From Nitrosarchaeum sp. (lineage in GTDB: Archaea; Thermoproteota; Nitrososphaeria; Nitrososphaerales; Nitrosopumilaceae), in the NCBI GenBank assembly GCA_003569705.1, contig BGOU01000010.1:109694-173693 (forward strand): DNA of 64,000 nt. Reading direction: 5' to 3'. The notes beneath the pieces are model-generated. The model was not told the origin of the DNA and searched no databases. It saw nothing but the letters and a program-made list of their open reading frames with translations. Positions 41,663 through 51,057 of the stretch are shown here, in pieces. Every line of letters begins with the position of its first letter. The stretch's first letter is position 1. A program made the position numbers and the translations under genes.

Positions 41663-41785
41663 TTATTCTAGCGGAAAATCTGTATTGCAGATATGGCATT
41701 TTCCACGATTCCCCTTATAACCCTCATGATAATACTGAAAAATCACAGAATTGCAATGATCACAGAGAATTTTGCCTCCAGACAT
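41663..41785 (-). CDS. Zinc-ribbon microprotein upstream of the cyclase, 40 aa
   Basis: ATG at 41785, TAA at 41663-41665. ILCDHCNSVIFQYYHEGYKG and CHICNTDFP give two CxxC knuckles separated by about 18 residues. It ends 11 bases before the cyclase ATG, so it may be cotranscribed with it. Whether it interacts with the cyclase is unknown. Confidence 0.6.
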   Translation of the reverse strand: MSGGKILCDHCNSVIFQYYHEGYKGNRGKCHICNTDFPLE

Positions 41786-41863
41786 GCATGAATTAGCCTG
41801 ATTTTTCTATTTAAGAGATGCTAGACCTTAAGGTTTAAGGACAGTAAAAATTCGTTATTTTTT

Positions 41864-42702
41864 GTGCGACTAGGTACACGATCACCCAATGATTTTATTC
41901 AATCAATCAATAAGAAAAATGAGGATATTCAGCAGCTATTTCTTGCAAAAATAATAGATCTTATCAAATCTACAAACATCAAGGTAATGTTAGGGGATGC
42001 AACAATTACTGAACAAAAGACTTTTGATCCTGCACTTGTAAGTGATTTTTATCAAACAATCATTAAAAATTTGAAAGATTGGTCAGTTCAAGAAGTATCC
42101 ATTTCAAATAATGATGACATTAGAAGAATTTTTACTAAATTTGAGATTAGAGAGGGAAATTATCTTATTTCAGGACACATGTCATTGCAATATCATGTGT
42201 TGTTATACTACAGACCAGATCAACAGGTAATACAGTTACAAAAAGAATTATCCGAGATAATAGATTTGACAAAAAACAAAGAACAAGAAATGTCAGATAA
42301 CAGTGATCAATTTGTATTAAACAAATTAAAAGAAAAAGGATACAAAGATTTTGATCATCAAAAATTATTTGAAATATTTTATGAAAACGATGAGTTTAGA
42401 GAGAAAATATACAAAGAAATTGAACAAGACATTGAAGTGGATTTTCAAGATTTATCAAATAAAAAACTAGACTAATCAAGGAATTAGATAATCTATTAAT
42501 CGAAACGTATCAAACCAGTCCTGTTCTAATTGACGATACAAGATTGATAACAGGAGAAGAAGGATGTCTGTGTACATTTGATATTGAATTTATCCGAAAT
42601 AAAACAAAGGAGGGACTCTTTGATCCTCGAAAGATATCTGATACCGTAAAAGAAAGCATTGTTAAAAGATTAGATGAGTTTTCTAAATTACTAATTATAT
42701 AG
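41864..42702 (+). pseudogene. Uncharacterised protein broken by a frameshift in an A-tract
   Basis: GTG at 41864 opens RLGTRSPNDFIQSINKKNED, and the first frame stops at 42475 after 203 residues. At the A6 run 42461-42466 another frame continues with RLIKELDNLLIETYQTSP, LIDDTRLITGEEGCLCTFDI, FIRNKTKEGLFDP and VKESIVKRLDEFSK up to 42702, with no start codon of its own. One extra A joins the two into a 278-residue protein. It is probably one gene with a missing base. Function not recognised. Confidence 0.65.
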
Positions 42703-42911
42703 CATTTGATAATATTAAAAATTATTTTAAAAAACCAATAGATTGAAGGTAAGACACATACCCATACTGTAAGAATTCGCCTCTAGTGTTGGTTTTAACG
42801 ACTGTTTTGAATTATTTGCAATTTTCTCAAAAATTACGCATAAAAGTCGATTTAAAATCTAATTTTGAAATGGAAGAAGACAAATAACTCTCTCATCTAG
42901 CAGAATTTCCA

Positions 42912-44120
42912 ATGAATCCTACATATGATGAAATACAAAGTGCAAACTCTCTGCGAGGAAATGAGATAAGAAAAACACCGTTAGTTTATTCACAAACTTT
43001 TAGTGATCTTACAGGTTCTCAAATTTATCTAAAGGCTGAATTTCAACAAAAAACAGGTTCATTTAAAATTCGTGGTGCATATTATAAAATCCGATTATTA
43101 TCTACTGATGAAAAAAAACATGGGGTGGTTGCTGCATCTGCAGGCAATCATGCACAGGGAGTTGCATTTGCATCAGCATTAGAAAAAATACAATGTACAA
43201 TTGTTATGCCAAAAAATGCATCCCCTTCAAAAGTATCTGCCACCAAAGGTTATGGTGCAAATGTGATCTTGGAGGGAATAAACTATGATGAAGCATCTGC
43301 AAAAGCAAAAGAGATTGCACAGAAAACTGGTGCAACGATGATACATGCATTTGATGATCCACAAATTATAGCAGCGCAGGGTGTGATAGGATTAGAGATT
43401 TTAGAAGATCTGCCAGGTGTAGATGAAATTTATGTTCCAATTGGCGGAGGCGGGCTAGCTGCAGGAGTATTAATTGCAATAAAGGAAAAAAATCCAAATA
43501 TCAAAATAATTGGTGTCCAATCAAGATCATTTCCATCAATGTATGAATCTCTTAAAAATGGCTCTCTAACATCAAGTGGCGGTGCAAGAACTATCGCAGA
43601 TGGAATATCTGTGAAGATACCTGGACAGTTGACATTTTCAATAATTAAAGAATTAATTGACGAGATAGTATTGGTAGATGATTCAGAAATTATCAAAGCA
43701 ATGTTTTTGCTAATGGAGAGAATGAAATTCGTAGTAGAACCTGCAGGTGTTGTAAGTTTAGCTTATTTGATTTCAGCAAAACCATCACCTGGAAAGAAAG
43801 TTGTTGCAATTTTAACAGGCGGTAATGTGGATATGTATCTCTTAGGACAAATAGTTGACAAAGGCCTGGCTACAATGGGACGTTTACTCAAATTATCTAT
43901 TTTGTTACCTGATAGACCTGGTGCATTTAAGGAGATAGTAGATGAGATTAGTGCAGCTAATGCAAACATTGTAGAAGTAGTCCATGATAGGTTAAGTTCA
44001 AACATAAGCGCAGGCTCTGCAGGAGTTACACTGAGTTTAGAAACACAGGGAAAAGAGCAGGCAGATAAACTAATTGAGGCATTGCAAAAGAAAAACATCA
44101 AATTTAATTTAATGACGTAA
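42912..44120 (+). CDS. ilvA: Threonine ammonia-lyase (with ACT domain)
   Basis: A protein of 402 residues. PLP-binding Lys in KTGSFKIRGAYYKI, substrate loop AASAGNHAQGVAFAS, phosphate loop PIGGGGLAAGVLIA. The C-terminal ACT domain starts at about residue 325 (LLPDRPGAFKEIVDEISAAN). It deaminates threonine to 2-oxobutanoate for isoleucine. ACT suggests allosteric feedback by amino acids. Same pathway as ilvD in this window. The length and domain order fit the short catabolic/biosynthetic form. Confidence 0.94.
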   Translation: MNPTYDEIQSANSLRGNEIRKTPLVYSQTFSDLTGSQIYLKAEFQQKTGSFKIRGAYYKIRLLSTDEKKHGVVAASAGNHAQGVAFASALEKIQCTIVMPKNASPSKVSATKGYGANVILEGINYDEASAKAKEIAQKTGATMIHAFDDPQIIAAQGVIGLEILEDLPGVDEIYVPIGGGGLAAGVLIAIKEKNPNIKIIGVQSRSFPSMYESLKNGSLTSSGGARTIADGISVKIPGQLTFSIIKELIDEIVLVDDSEIIKAMFLLMERMKFVVEPAGVVSLAYLISAKPSPGKKVVAILTGGNVDMYLLGQIVDKGLATMGRLLKLSILLPDRPGAFKEIVDEISAANANIVEVVHDRLSSNISAGSAGVTLSLETQGKEQADKLIEALQKKNIKFNLMT

Positions 44121-44122
44121 AA

Positions 44123-44698
44123 TTATTTGAATTTTTTTTGAACAAATTTACTAAGACCTTGTTTTTTTAATTCATTTGATTCTTTAACTACAGAGTCATG
44201 CTGATCTGATTTGTGCTGTTTTAATTTCTTTTTTAGTTCTGGAAATTCATTTGCCAAAATTTTCATTGCATATATCCCGGCATTGCCTGCCTTGTTTATT
44301 CCAACTGCTACAACAGGTGAACCTGATGGCATCTCTGAGATTGAGAGAAGCGAATCCAATCCTCCAAAAGACGAAAATTTTGAATTATCTGTTTTTTTAG
44401 ATTGTTTGTCATTGTAAACCATAATCGGCACACCTATCACCGGAATTATTGTATGTGATGCAATCATCCCAGGAAGATGTGCTGCACCACCAGCGCCGGC
44501 AATTATTATTTTAAATCCCATTTTTTCTGCATGTTTTGCATATTCATCTAATCTAGCAGGAGTTCTATGTGCAGATACAATCTGATCCTCATGTTTTATT
44601 TTAAATTTATCCAAAATCTCAGCAGCATCTTTCATTATTCTACTATCTGAGCTTGAACCCATAATGATTCCAACCAATGGTTTTTTTGTATAGCTCAC
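44123..44698 (-). CDS. purE: N5-carboxyaminoimidazole ribonucleotide mutase
   Basis: About 191 residues from GTG at 44698; the frame reaches 44719. PurE moves the carboxyl group of N5-CAIR to give CAIR. MGSSSDSRIMKDAAEIL binds phosphate, SAHRTPARLDEYAKHAE contains the catalytic His, and AGAGGAAHLPGMIASHTIIP completes the site. The class I form works with PurK. The last 40 residues are a lysine-rich extension. Divergent from purK with about 420 bases between. Confidence 0.93.
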   Translation of the reverse strand: MSYTKKPLVGIIMGSSSDSRIMKDAAEILDKFKIKHEDQIVSAHRTPARLDEYAKHAEKMGFKIIIAGAGGAAHLPGMIASHTIIPVIGVPIMVYNDKQSKKTDNSKFSSFGGLDSLLSISEMPSGSPVVAVGINKAGNAGIYAMKILANEFPELKKKLKQHKSDQHDSVVKESNELKKQGLSKFVQKKFK

Positions 44699-44802
44699 AA
44701 TAATAGAAAAATAAAGCAAGTTATTATCTATAATGGCTAAATTCAGGTTTATCGGTGAGAGAAATTGTTATTTTATAATATTTTTCATAATGTAAATAGA
44801 TG

Positions 44803-44883
44803 CTATTTTTCATACTCTGCTTCCTCTAAGAACTCTTTTTTTGATTTAACCAATTCATTGCAAAAAACACAGATACACACCAT
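44803..44883 (-). CDS. Possible Cys microprotein, 26 aa
   Basis: ATG at 44883, TAG at 44803. MVCICVFCNELVKSKKEFLE has three Cys in the pattern CxCxxC. It could be a zinc half-site needing a partner. Very short and therefore uncertain. Confidence 0.3.
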   Translation of the reverse strand: MVCICVFCNELVKSKKEFLEEAEYEK

Positions 44884-44889
44884 GATGAA

Positions 44890-44985
44890 TCAATCACATA
44901 ATTTGTTTTTTAATTTGCTCATCAAATCATTAGTCATTTTTAACAAATTTTCCATTTCTGGCTCATCTGAAATGCCACGAATCAT
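44890..44985 (-). CDS. Possible small helical peptide, 31 aa
   Basis: ATG at 44985, TGA at 44890-44892, six bases before the microprotein at 44883. MIRGISDEPEMENLLKMTND and a Lys-rich end form a helix. Low confidence on size alone, but the tight spacing to the next ORF supports an operon. Confidence 0.35.
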   Translation of the reverse strand: MIRGISDEPEMENLLKMTNDLMSKLKNKLCD

Positions 44986-45119
44986 ATGATTAATCTCGTG
45001 ATTTTTACAGTTAATGCTGTGTATGTAATTTGAAATACACTCAAAGGTTGAGCATGTGTTGAAAAAAGCAAAAAAGGGTAAAAATCAGCATTAGATATTT
45101 TTAATCGTGAATTGGGAAA

Positions 45120-46268
45120 ATGACAATGAGTAAAATACTTGGAATAATAGGTGGAGGACAACTTGGAATGATGATAACAGAGGCTGCCAAGAAAATGCCT
45201 GAGCATATTTCAAAAATCATCGTATTAGATCCTATCGAGAATTGCTCTGCATCACAGGTAGGAGCTGAGCAAATAATTGCCGATTTTAAAGATAAAAACG
45301 CCATAATTGAGCTGGCCAAAAGATCTGACATCATCACATATGAGATAGAATCAGGAGACAGTGATGTGTTAAAATCAGTAGAGAATGATGCAGAAATCAA
45401 TCCATCACCTGAAACATTGAAAATAATTCAAGACAAATTTTTACAAAAATCATTTTTATTACAAAATAACATTCAGGTTCCAGAATTTATCAAAATAGAA
45501 TCTATTTCAGATTTAGAACAAGGATTGAAAAAATTTGGGTACCCATCTCTGCTCAAAGCTAGACGTGACGCATATGATGGACGAGGTAATTTTAAAATAG
45601 ATTCACCAGAACAAATTCAAAAAGCATTTGATTATTTTAACGAGAAAAATTTGATGCTTGAGAAATTCGTACCATTTAAAATGGAGGTATCAGTCATTGC
45701 TGCAAGAAATACAAAAGGACAAATCAAAACATTTCCTCTTGTGGAAAATATTCATCAAGACAACATTCTTCGCAAAACAATAGCGCCAGCAAGAATATCT
45801 GAAAAAATAGCAAAAAAAGCAGAAGAGATAGCCAAAACTACAATGGATATGCTAAAGGGCGCAGGTATTTTTGGAATAGAGATGTTCGTTACAGAAAATG
45901 ATGAAATATTGATAAATGAAATTGCACCAAGAGTGCATAATTCAGGTCATCACACATTAGAATCAAGTGAGACATCACAATTTGAACAACATCTCAGAGC
46001 GATTTTGGGTTTAGAATTAGGAAATACTACTCTTTTACATCCAACTATAATGTATAATATTTTAGGCTCGAAAAATTTTGAGGGAGAATACAAATCAATC
46101 AACCTATCAGAGCAAAATGTTTTTCTTAAAATGTACGGTAAAAAAATTTCAAAACCACTAAGAAAACTAGGACATGTCAATCTAGTAGGAAACCCGGGGG
46201 AGACAATAGATCAACTATTAAAAAAATTAGAGACACTCAAAGACAGAGTATCAATAAATCCAGCATAA
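45120..46268 (+). CDS. purK: N5-carboxyaminoimidazole ribonucleotide synthase
   Basis: A protein of 382 residues, ATG at 45120 or 45126. PurK carboxylates AIR with bicarbonate and ATP, the step before PurE. GIIGGGQLGMMITEAAKK is the N-terminal fold, YPSLLKARRDAYDGRGNFKI the ATP-grasp loop, NEIAPRVHNSGHHTLESSET the metal-binding end. Divergent from purE. The order PurK then PurE completes a bacterial-type route, with purP covering a later step. Confidence 0.95.
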   Translation: MTMSKILGIIGGGQLGMMITEAAKKMPEHISKIIVLDPIENCSASQVGAEQIIADFKDKNAIIELAKRSDIITYEIESGDSDVLKSVENDAEINPSPETLKIIQDKFLQKSFLLQNNIQVPEFIKIESISDLEQGLKKFGYPSLLKARRDAYDGRGNFKIDSPEQIQKAFDYFNEKNLMLEKFVPFKMEVSVIAARNTKGQIKTFPLVENIHQDNILRKTIAPARISEKIAKKAEEIAKTTMDMLKGAGIFGIEMFVTENDEILINEIAPRVHNSGHHTLESSETSQFEQHLRAILGLELGNTTLLHPTIMYNILGSKNFEGEYKSINLSEQNVFLKMYGKKISKPLRKLGHVNLVGNPGETIDQLLKKLETLKDRVSINPA

Positions 46269-46319
46269 AGAACAAAATACCCTAATAGGTTTATTAAATA
46301 TCAATAAAGAAATTCAAAC

Positions 46320-46712
46320 ATGTCGATTTCAATTCCCTATGTACTTTCAGGAATTTCTATAATTTTACTGGTCATTTATGGTGCAGATGTTATTGTAGGT
46401 AATGGTGCTAATGACGGATTTTTACCATTTAATGCAATGACACGTGGGATCGCATTTGGATTTCCACCAATTATTCTATCAATAATTGCATTTTTCATAG
46501 CAAAAAAACCGCCATACAAAGTGTTGGGAATAATGTTGATAGTAACAGGAATTTTGATAATTATTGGAGGAATAATATCTGTAACTAGTGCAGCAGAGAC
46601 AGAAAATTCTAAAAGAATGATGGGAGAGGGAGGAAGTCTTGCTGTCATTGGAGCAATTATCGCAGCATTAGGTGTAATCAAGATAAGAAAATCTCAACCC
46701 AGTGTATCATAG
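46320..46712 (+). CDS. Four-helix membrane protein, 130 aa
   Basis: Four hydrophobic helices at about residues 5-24, 46-64, 71-92 and 106-125. Short charged loops (AKKPPYK, SAAETENSKRMM). No motif or family recognised. It is three codons or fewer upstream of the zinc microprotein at 46714 and of the DedA gene, so an operon is likely. Confidence 0.6.
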   Translation: MSISIPYVLSGISIILLVIYGADVIVGNGANDGFLPFNAMTRGIAFGFPPIILSIIAFFIAKKPPYKVLGIMLIVTGILIIIGGIISVTSAAETENSKRMMGEGGSLAVIGAIIAALGVIKIRKSQPSVS

Positions 46713-46713
46713 A

Positions 46714-46839
46714 ATGCCAACTTGTGCAAAATGCAATAATAAAGTATCAAAAGTGTATGATTGTGATCATACAAATGATCAAGACTATTGCACCGAGTGT
46801 TACACTGAATTGCATTATTATTTAACAGAAGAGAAATGA
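46714..46839 (+). CDS. Zinc microprotein between membrane genes, 41 aa
   Basis: ATG at 46714, two bases after the preceding stop; its TGA overlaps the DedA ATG by four bases. CAKCNN, then CDHTNDQDYCTECY give a CxxC...C-x-H...CxxC pattern like a small RING or B-box half. Translational coupling makes the gene convincing. Link to membrane biology is inferred from the operon only. Confidence 0.65.
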   Translation: MPTCAKCNNKVSKVYDCDHTNDQDYCTECYTELHYYLTEEK

Positions 46840-47363
46840 TTGAAATTGATGCATTCATCCAATGGATTGTCTCATTAGTGTCTGAGAACCTTTATCCTGG
46901 AGTATTTTTTGCAGCATTAGTGGAAACGGTTTTCCCACCAATCCCAAGTGAAGCAGTGTTTCCCTTAGCTGGATATAGCATATTGAAAAATCAAATGAGT
47001 GCATTTCACATCATAGGGGTTGGAATAACAGGCGGTTGTGGTGCAACGGTGGGGGGGTTTATGATTTACATCATATCGAAAAAATTAGGACGTGCAGGAT
47101 TGATAAAATATCTGAAATACATAAAAATCAAAGAAAAAAGTTTAGAAAAATCCGATCATTGGTTTGAAAAATATGGGGATAAATCAGTAATTATTGGCAG
47201 ACTAATTCCGGGAATTCGTGAGTTGGTGTCAATTCCTGCAGGAATTTTTAATATGAATCCAGTCAAATTTTTGATTTTCACATTAATTGGATCATGTGTA
47301 TGGAGTATAGCGTTAACTGGTATAGGATATTATTTTGGAGTGGCAACTCTAAATATTTTTTAA
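46836..47363 (+). CDS. DedA-family membrane protein
   Basis: A protein of 175 residues with about five membrane helices. The family segment FFAALVETVFPPIPSEAVFP holds the conserved Glu and Pro, and GRLIPGIRELVSIPAGIFNM contains the conserved Arg-rich loop. DedA (SNARE-associated/VTT) proteins act in lipid flipping and membrane homeostasis. The exact lipid is unknown. Coupled by overlap to the zinc microprotein. Confidence 0.88.
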   Translation: MIEIDAFIQWIVSLVSENLYPGVFFAALVETVFPPIPSEAVFPLAGYSILKNQMSAFHIIGVGITGGCGATVGGFMIYIISKKLGRAGLIKYLKYIKIKEKSLEKSDHWFEKYGDKSVIIGRLIPGIRELVSIPAGIFNMNPVKFLIFTLIGSCVWSIALTGIGYYFGVATLNIF

Positions 47364-47441
47364 AATAATTCTCATATTATAATCAAAATAGATCCAGGAT
47401 GCAATAAATTAGTCATAAATTTTTAAAACAATTACAACATA

Positions 47442-47534
47442 ATGAATGAATCAAAAGATCATACACGTCATTATTGGATTAGACACAAAGATGGTTATCT
47501 TTTTTGTGGGGTTTGTAAAAAAAGACGGGGGTGA
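47442..47534 (+). CDS. Possible zinc microprotein, 30 aa
   Basis: ATG at 47442, TGA at 47532-47534. DHTRHYWIRHKDGYLFCGVC carries two or three His and a CxxC, followed by KKRRG. A one-zinc mini-finger with a basic end is plausible. Short and therefore uncertain. Confidence 0.4.
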   Translation: MNESKDHTRHYWIRHKDGYLFCGVCKKRRG

Positions 47535-47641
47535 ATCTACAGAAAATACGTTAGACGTGTAATTTTAAATCAAATTAGAATAATTAGCATAATTTAGAAA
47601 ATCCAATTAAAGTTATAATGTGATATAGTAATGATAGTTTG

Positions 47642-48313
47642 ATGAAGGCAATAATTCTGGCTGGAGGTAGAGGAAAACGTTTGCGCCCAATCACAGATTA
47701 TGTTCCAAAACCGCTTGTTCCTTTGAATAACATTCCCATTATAGAATGGCAGATAAGATATCTAAAGAAATTCGGAGTAGAGGAGATTATAATTTGTACA
47801 GGCTACAAAGCAGAAATGATCAAAAATTTCCTTGCCATGAAAAATAACCTGGGAGTTAAAATAACATTTTCAGTGGAAAAAACACCATTGGGCACTGGTG
47901 GAGCTATCAAACAAGCAGGCTTGTTAATAAAAGATAAATCTTTTTTTGTCTTAAATGGAGATACCATAACTAACATCAATCTTGATCAATTGGCAAAAAA
48001 ACAAAACTCTATTGCGTCAATTGAATTAAAAACAAAATTCGGAATAATGGAGACCAATAATGACAAGGTAACTAAATTCAAAGAGAAAAAAGAAATTCCA
48101 AATGTGTGGATGAATGCTGGAGTATATCATTTACAAAAAGAGATATTGCAAGACTTGCCAAAAAAAGGCGATATAGAAAAAACAGTATTTCCAGATTATG
48201 CAAAAAAAGGAAAACTAACCACCGTTAAATTCAAAAACGCAATATGGTATTCTATTGATTCATTCAAAGATATAGAAGAATGCTCATTAGAGGTAGAAAA
48301 AATAATAAAATAA
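47642..48313 (+). CDS. Nucleotidyltransferase (NDP-sugar pyrophosphorylase)
   Basis: A protein of 223 residues from the ATG at 47642. KAIILAGGRGKRLRPITDYVPKP is the NTP-binding signature, ECTGYKAEM-like ICTGYKAEMI, TPLGTGGAIKQAG and VLNGDTITNIN follow. It activates a sugar-1-phosphate as NDP-sugar. No C-terminal hexapeptide repeat is present. Substrate not predictable. The product may feed surface polysaccharide synthesis, for which the 60.8 kb genes would be candidates. Confidence 0.92.
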   Translation: MKAIILAGGRGKRLRPITDYVPKPLVPLNNIPIIEWQIRYLKKFGVEEIIICTGYKAEMIKNFLAMKNNLGVKITFSVEKTPLGTGGAIKQAGLLIKDKSFFVLNGDTITNINLDQLAKKQNSIASIELKTKFGIMETNNDKVTKFKEKKEIPNVWMNAGVYHLQKEILQDLPKKGDIEKTVFPDYAKKGKLTTVKFKNAIWYSIDSFKDIEECSLEVEKIIK

Positions 48314-48323
48314 ATAATTAAGT

Positions 48324-48473
48324 TTAGGCGCCAGTTCTATGAAGTGTTACCATCATGTATGCTATTTCACTAACAAATGGTGCATCTCCATTTGCAAATG
48401 CGGTATATTTTGTAGCATTATCCCAAAAGGTAATCTTTTGTGTGGAAATTTCAGATTGACTTTGTTCACTCAA
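48324..48473 (-). CDS. Small protein, 49 aa, TTG start
   Basis: TTG at 48473, TAA at 48324-48326. The product (SEQSQSEISTQKITFWDNAT, then YTAFANGDAPFVSEIAYMMV) has a mixed residue set unlike random sequence. It ends LHRTGA. Convergent with the nucleotidyltransferase gene. No family recognised. Confidence 0.5.
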   Translation of the reverse strand: MSEQSQSEISTQKITFWDNATKYTAFANGDAPFVSEIAYMMVTLHRTGA

Positions 48474-48668
48474 TGACTGGAATTATGAATTGATTTCATA
48501 ATATTCAACCTCAATGATAATTAACATAATACTAAAGAGTTAGACCACATTATAGTCCAAATTAATTCCACGGCTAATTATCAGGCTTAAATCCAAATTA
48601 TATAATGATACAAATACATCAAAGCCAATTTCGGAAACACTAGAATATCCAAGCGTTACAGCCAGTCT

Positions 48669-49636
48669 ATGCGAATAGCATACAGTTTAGGCTCACTTCT
48701 TACAATAAATCAAGTTTTAGAGTGCTCAGAAATATTATCGCATACCAATACAGATACAATTTGGATTCCAGAAACCTGGGGAATGGAAAATTTTTCAATG
48801 TTAAGCATGGTATCACAAAAAGCATCAAACCCAAAAATAGGCTCATCTATAATCAATATCTACTCTAGAAGTCCCTCATCAATTGCAATGGGAGCTGCGA
48901 CAGTAGATGCCCTCTCAAATGGAAGATTGATACTAGGTCTTGGAACAAGCAGTACTCCAATAGTAGAGGATTTTCACGGATACAAATTTGAGAATCCTGT
49001 TTTAAGAATGAAAGAATATGTAGAGATTATCAAAATGGCATTATCTGGAAAGCAGGTTAATTATACAGGAAAAATTTTTAATTTGAAAAATTTTACACTG
49101 TTAATAAAACCACATAGAGTAAAAATTCCAATATACCTGGCAGCTGTCAATCAAAAAATGGTAGATTTGACATGGGAAGTTTCAGATGGGGTGATTTTTT
49201 ATTTACGACCATTAAATGAAATGAAAGAAACCATACAAAAAATGCAATCAAAAAGAAAAATAGATGTCACATGTCAAATCATCACCTGTGTATCAGATGA
49301 TGCAGAAATCGCCATAACTCGCGCCAAACAAACACTTGCATTTTATATTTCAGTTGGAAAAATATACCGAGAATTTTTATCAAAAATGGGTTTGAAACTG
49401 AAGCCAAGAATATCTTTGATGAATTCAAAATATCCGGATTCAAATCAAATCATGAGTTAGTTTCAGATAACATGCTAAAATCATTAACAATTGCAGGTGC
49501 ACCTGATCAATGTATTGCACAGTTACAAAAATTCCGTGAAGCAGGGATAGATTTACCAACAATACAGTTCAATCCGGTTGGTGATGTGTTGGATTCTTTT
49601 AGATTATTTACAGATACGTTTTCTGAGGAAAAATAA
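48669..49636 (+). pseudogene. LLM-class (F420-dependent Mer-like) oxidoreductase, frameshifted
   Basis: ATG at 48669. The TIM-barrel start MRIAYSLGSLLTINQVLECS, then WIPETWGMENFSML, SSIINIYSRSPSSIAMGA and NGRLILGLGTSS mark the luciferase-like/F420 family. The first frame ends at 49460. From the A5 run 49382-49386 the correct frame continues (NGFETEAKNIFDEFKISGFK, then AGAPDQCIAQLQKFREAGI) to 49636. One missing A explains it. Thaumarchaea use F420 enzymes of this class. The stop overlaps the thiolase ATG. Confidence 0.85.
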
Positions 49637-50744
49637 TGCCCAAAGTTGGAATTGCATCCTATGGAATCACAAAGTTCTCAAAGGATGATTCAAAAATTGA
49701 ATCTGTTTTATTAAAATCTACGAAAAAACTGTTTGACAACAGCCCTAACCTGAGTCGTAAGGATATTGATGCGGTGTTGGTATCTACCAATAACAACTCA
49801 AAATATCTATCTGCAATCTTGTCTGAAATGTCTGGAATTGAGCCTAAAATTGCCCATTCTATTGAAAGCCTATGCAATTCTGGAACAAATGCAATCGTAT
49901 CTGCATATTCATACATTGCATCAGGATTAGCAGACGTGGTTTTAGTATCAGGAGCTGAGAGGTATGATAGCCCAGGACAAATTCTAGAGTGGGATAATTC
50001 CAGGGGGGAGTTCAAACATCCTATTTTTTGGGCAAGTATTTTTACAAAAGCATACAAAAGAGAATTTTCAGTTACGGATGAAGAACTAGCAATAGTGCCA
50101 GTAAAAAATCACAAACAATCTCAAAATAACCCTAATGCGTTTTCAGATAAAACATATTCTTTAGAAGATGTAATAAATTCCAAAAAATTAACCGATGATC
50201 TACGATTACTTGATTGCTCAAGACCATGTACCGGTGGTGCATCAATTTTACTTGCTTCAGAAAACGCATGTAAGAAATTCACAGATGAGCCAGTTTGGAT
50301 TACTGGAATAGGGCAAAAAACAACTTCGGCAGGATTTACAAAAAATATGGCATTTAGTTCCATGGAATCAACACAGATTGCTGCATCAACTGCGTTTAAA
50401 ATGTCCAAACACAATGTAAATGATATAGACGTTGCAGAAGTTCATGATGCATTTTCTGTCTGTGAGCCAATGGCTTTGGAATCAATGGGGTTTACAGATA
50501 AAGGAAAAGGGATGGACATGATAAAAGAACTATACACTACAAATAATTTAAAAGTTAATCCAAGAGGGGATTGATTGGATCAGGGCATCCATTAGGTGCA
50601 ACGGGAATTGCACAAACAATTGAGATTACCCAGCAATTGCAATCATGTGCAAACAAAAGACAGGTAGAAAATGCAAAGATTGGATTAATTCACAACATGT
50701 CAGCAGCTGCTACATCATCAACAGTTTTGGTCTTAGAAAGATGA
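49636..50744 (+). pseudogene. Thiolase-family acetyl-CoA acetyltransferase, frameshifted
   Basis: ATG at 49636. Nucleophile Cys in SLCNSGTNAIVSAYSYIASG, then VSGAERYD, and near the end VHDAFSVCEPMALESMGF. The first frame ends at 50574. At the G4 run 50566-50569 one more G restores RGGLIGSGHPLGATGIAQTI, the C-terminal active-site motif, and the frame runs to 50744. The LLM, thiolase and OB-fold genes form one unit with one- to four-base overlaps. Archaeal thiolases pair with OB-fold partners in acyl-CoA condensation. Confidence 0.88.
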
Positions 50745-51057
50745 ATTTTGAATCTGAATTAAAAAAGGAAATTTCACCATAGCAGAATGCATACACTGTA
50801 AAAAAATCGTGTGGCCACCATCTGAATTTTGTAATCAATGTTTCAAAGAAGTTTCTTGGAGAAAAAGATCACATGAGGGCATAATTATTGAATTCTCAAA
50901 GCAAAATGAGGATTATTTTTGCCTAGTAGAAATTGAAAATACAATAAAAATAATTGGAAAAGTGTCCTCTGGAATTCCAAATACAGGCCAACATGTCAAG
51001 ATAGAAAAATGTGGAATAAATGATGAAAATTATTACTTTGAAATGTCCTTAATATGA
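50741..51057 (+). pseudogene. Zinc-ribbon/OB-fold protein (DUF35-like), frameshifted
   Basis: The ATG at 50741 overlaps the thiolase stop. The first frame runs only 13 codons. At the A6 run 50761-50766 one more A gives GNFTIAECIHCKKIVWPPSE, then FCNQCFKEVSWRKRSHEG. That is the rubredoxin-like four-Cys zinc site followed by the OB-fold (IIIEFSKQNEDYFCLVEIEN). DUF35 proteins couple thiolase and HMG-CoA synthase in archaea. The undamaged C-terminal frame alone reads from GTG at 50809. Confidence 0.82.
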
